A stretch of 5,107 nucleotides of DNA, from assembly GCA_030672255.1 (NCBI GenBank), contig DAOVGU010000073.1, positions 1 to 5,107 of the forward strand. Reading direction: 5' to 3'. Shown here one piece after another: positions 4,970-5,107 of this stretch; positions within the stretch are counted from its first letter, which is position 1, and each line of letters opens with the position of its first letter. The notes beneath the pieces were generated by a model that was not told where the DNA came from, ran no database searches, and worked only from the letters and a program-made list of their open reading frames with translations. The DNA comes from a bacterium. Lineage in GTDB: Bacteria; Ratteibacteria; UBA8468. The translations under genes and the position numbers were made by a program.

Positions 4970-5107
4970 TGTATAATGACTCATGGTTTTTAAGAGATTA
5001 ATAAATAGTAGTAGTAAGGAAGGGGGAGTCCAGAGGGGGAAACTGTGAATAACTGTGAATATGTTGATAACTCCCCTTCTTATACTACGATGAATACACT
5101 CAGAAAA
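4970..5107. other. Gene-free right edge: DnaA-box-like 9-mers inside an imperfect inverted repeat
   Basis: No gene is supported here. Three 9-mers in close series resemble the reverse-oriented DnaA box TGTGGATAA: TGTGAATAA (5044-5052), TGTGAATAT (5054-5062) and TGTTGATAA (5062-5070). They are flanked by an imperfect inverted repeat, GTAGTAAGGAAGGGGGAGT (5011-5029) against ACTCCCCTTCTTATACTAC (5070-5088). An ATG at 5090 opens a frame (MNTLRK) that runs off the edge but has no Shine-Dalgarno. The region could be a regulatory leader, an origin-type element, or another repeat. Confidence 0.4.

Noticed and set aside
4744..4993. Overlapping ORFs of 74 (minus) and 61 (plus) codons across the tRNA and the palindrome cluster
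   Set aside because: The peptides are translations of the tRNA and the GC-rich palindromes; such repeat-derived ORFs are a known annotation artefact.
5090..5107. Start of a coding sequence (MNTLRK...) at the right edge
   Set aside because: Only six codons are visible and no Shine-Dalgarno precedes the ATG; it cannot be supported without more sequence.

Overview
The window looks like chromosomal DNA from an anaerobic bacterium, probably an uncultured lineage. The evidence is a ferredoxin-linked 2-oxoacid oxidoreductase, a non-HemE uroporphyrinogen-decarboxylase-family protein, bacterial sigma70-type promoters and Shine-Dalgarno sites, and many short palindromic repeats between genes. Nothing seen directly fixes the phylum; the repeat-rich style reminds me of candidate phyla such as Omnitrophota, which is only an impression.

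Layout: positions 1-1471 hold a two-gene minus-strand unit. A CaCA-type Na+/Ca2+ antiporter comes first, followed after about 10 bases by a URO-D-family protein that runs off the left edge. Positions 1472-1749 are a divergent regulatory region with interleaved promoters, two palindromic repeat units and a 32-codon ORF overlapping the next start. Positions 1750-4029 hold the alpha and beta (TPP-binding) subunits of a pyruvate/2-oxoacid:ferredoxin oxidoreductase (porA, porB), separated by a 114-bp MITE-like inverted repeat. A carbon starvation protein A (cstA) gene starts inside the porB stop codon but is broken: three blocks in three reading frames, with family-conserved stretches missing between them. 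A tRNA-Asn(GTT) follows at 4733-4804, then a dense cluster of nested palindromes (4828-4969). The right end holds three DnaA-box-like 9-mers inside an imperfect inverted repeat.

How the genes fit together: porA and porB make the catalytic core that oxidises pyruvate (or a related 2-oxoacid) to acyl-CoA and CO2 while reducing ferredoxin. The gamma subunit and the ferredoxin-like delta subunit are not in the window and must be encoded elsewhere. The CstA/BtsT family includes pyruvate and peptide importers, so porA-porB-cstA would once have been a neat uptake-and-oxidation operon, but the transporter is now decayed. No clearly new biological system is visible. The points most worth a second look are the eroding transporter coupled to porB, the repeat insertion between porA and porB, the interleaved promoters with an apparently leaderless antiporter mRNA, and the DnaA-box-like cluster at the right edge.
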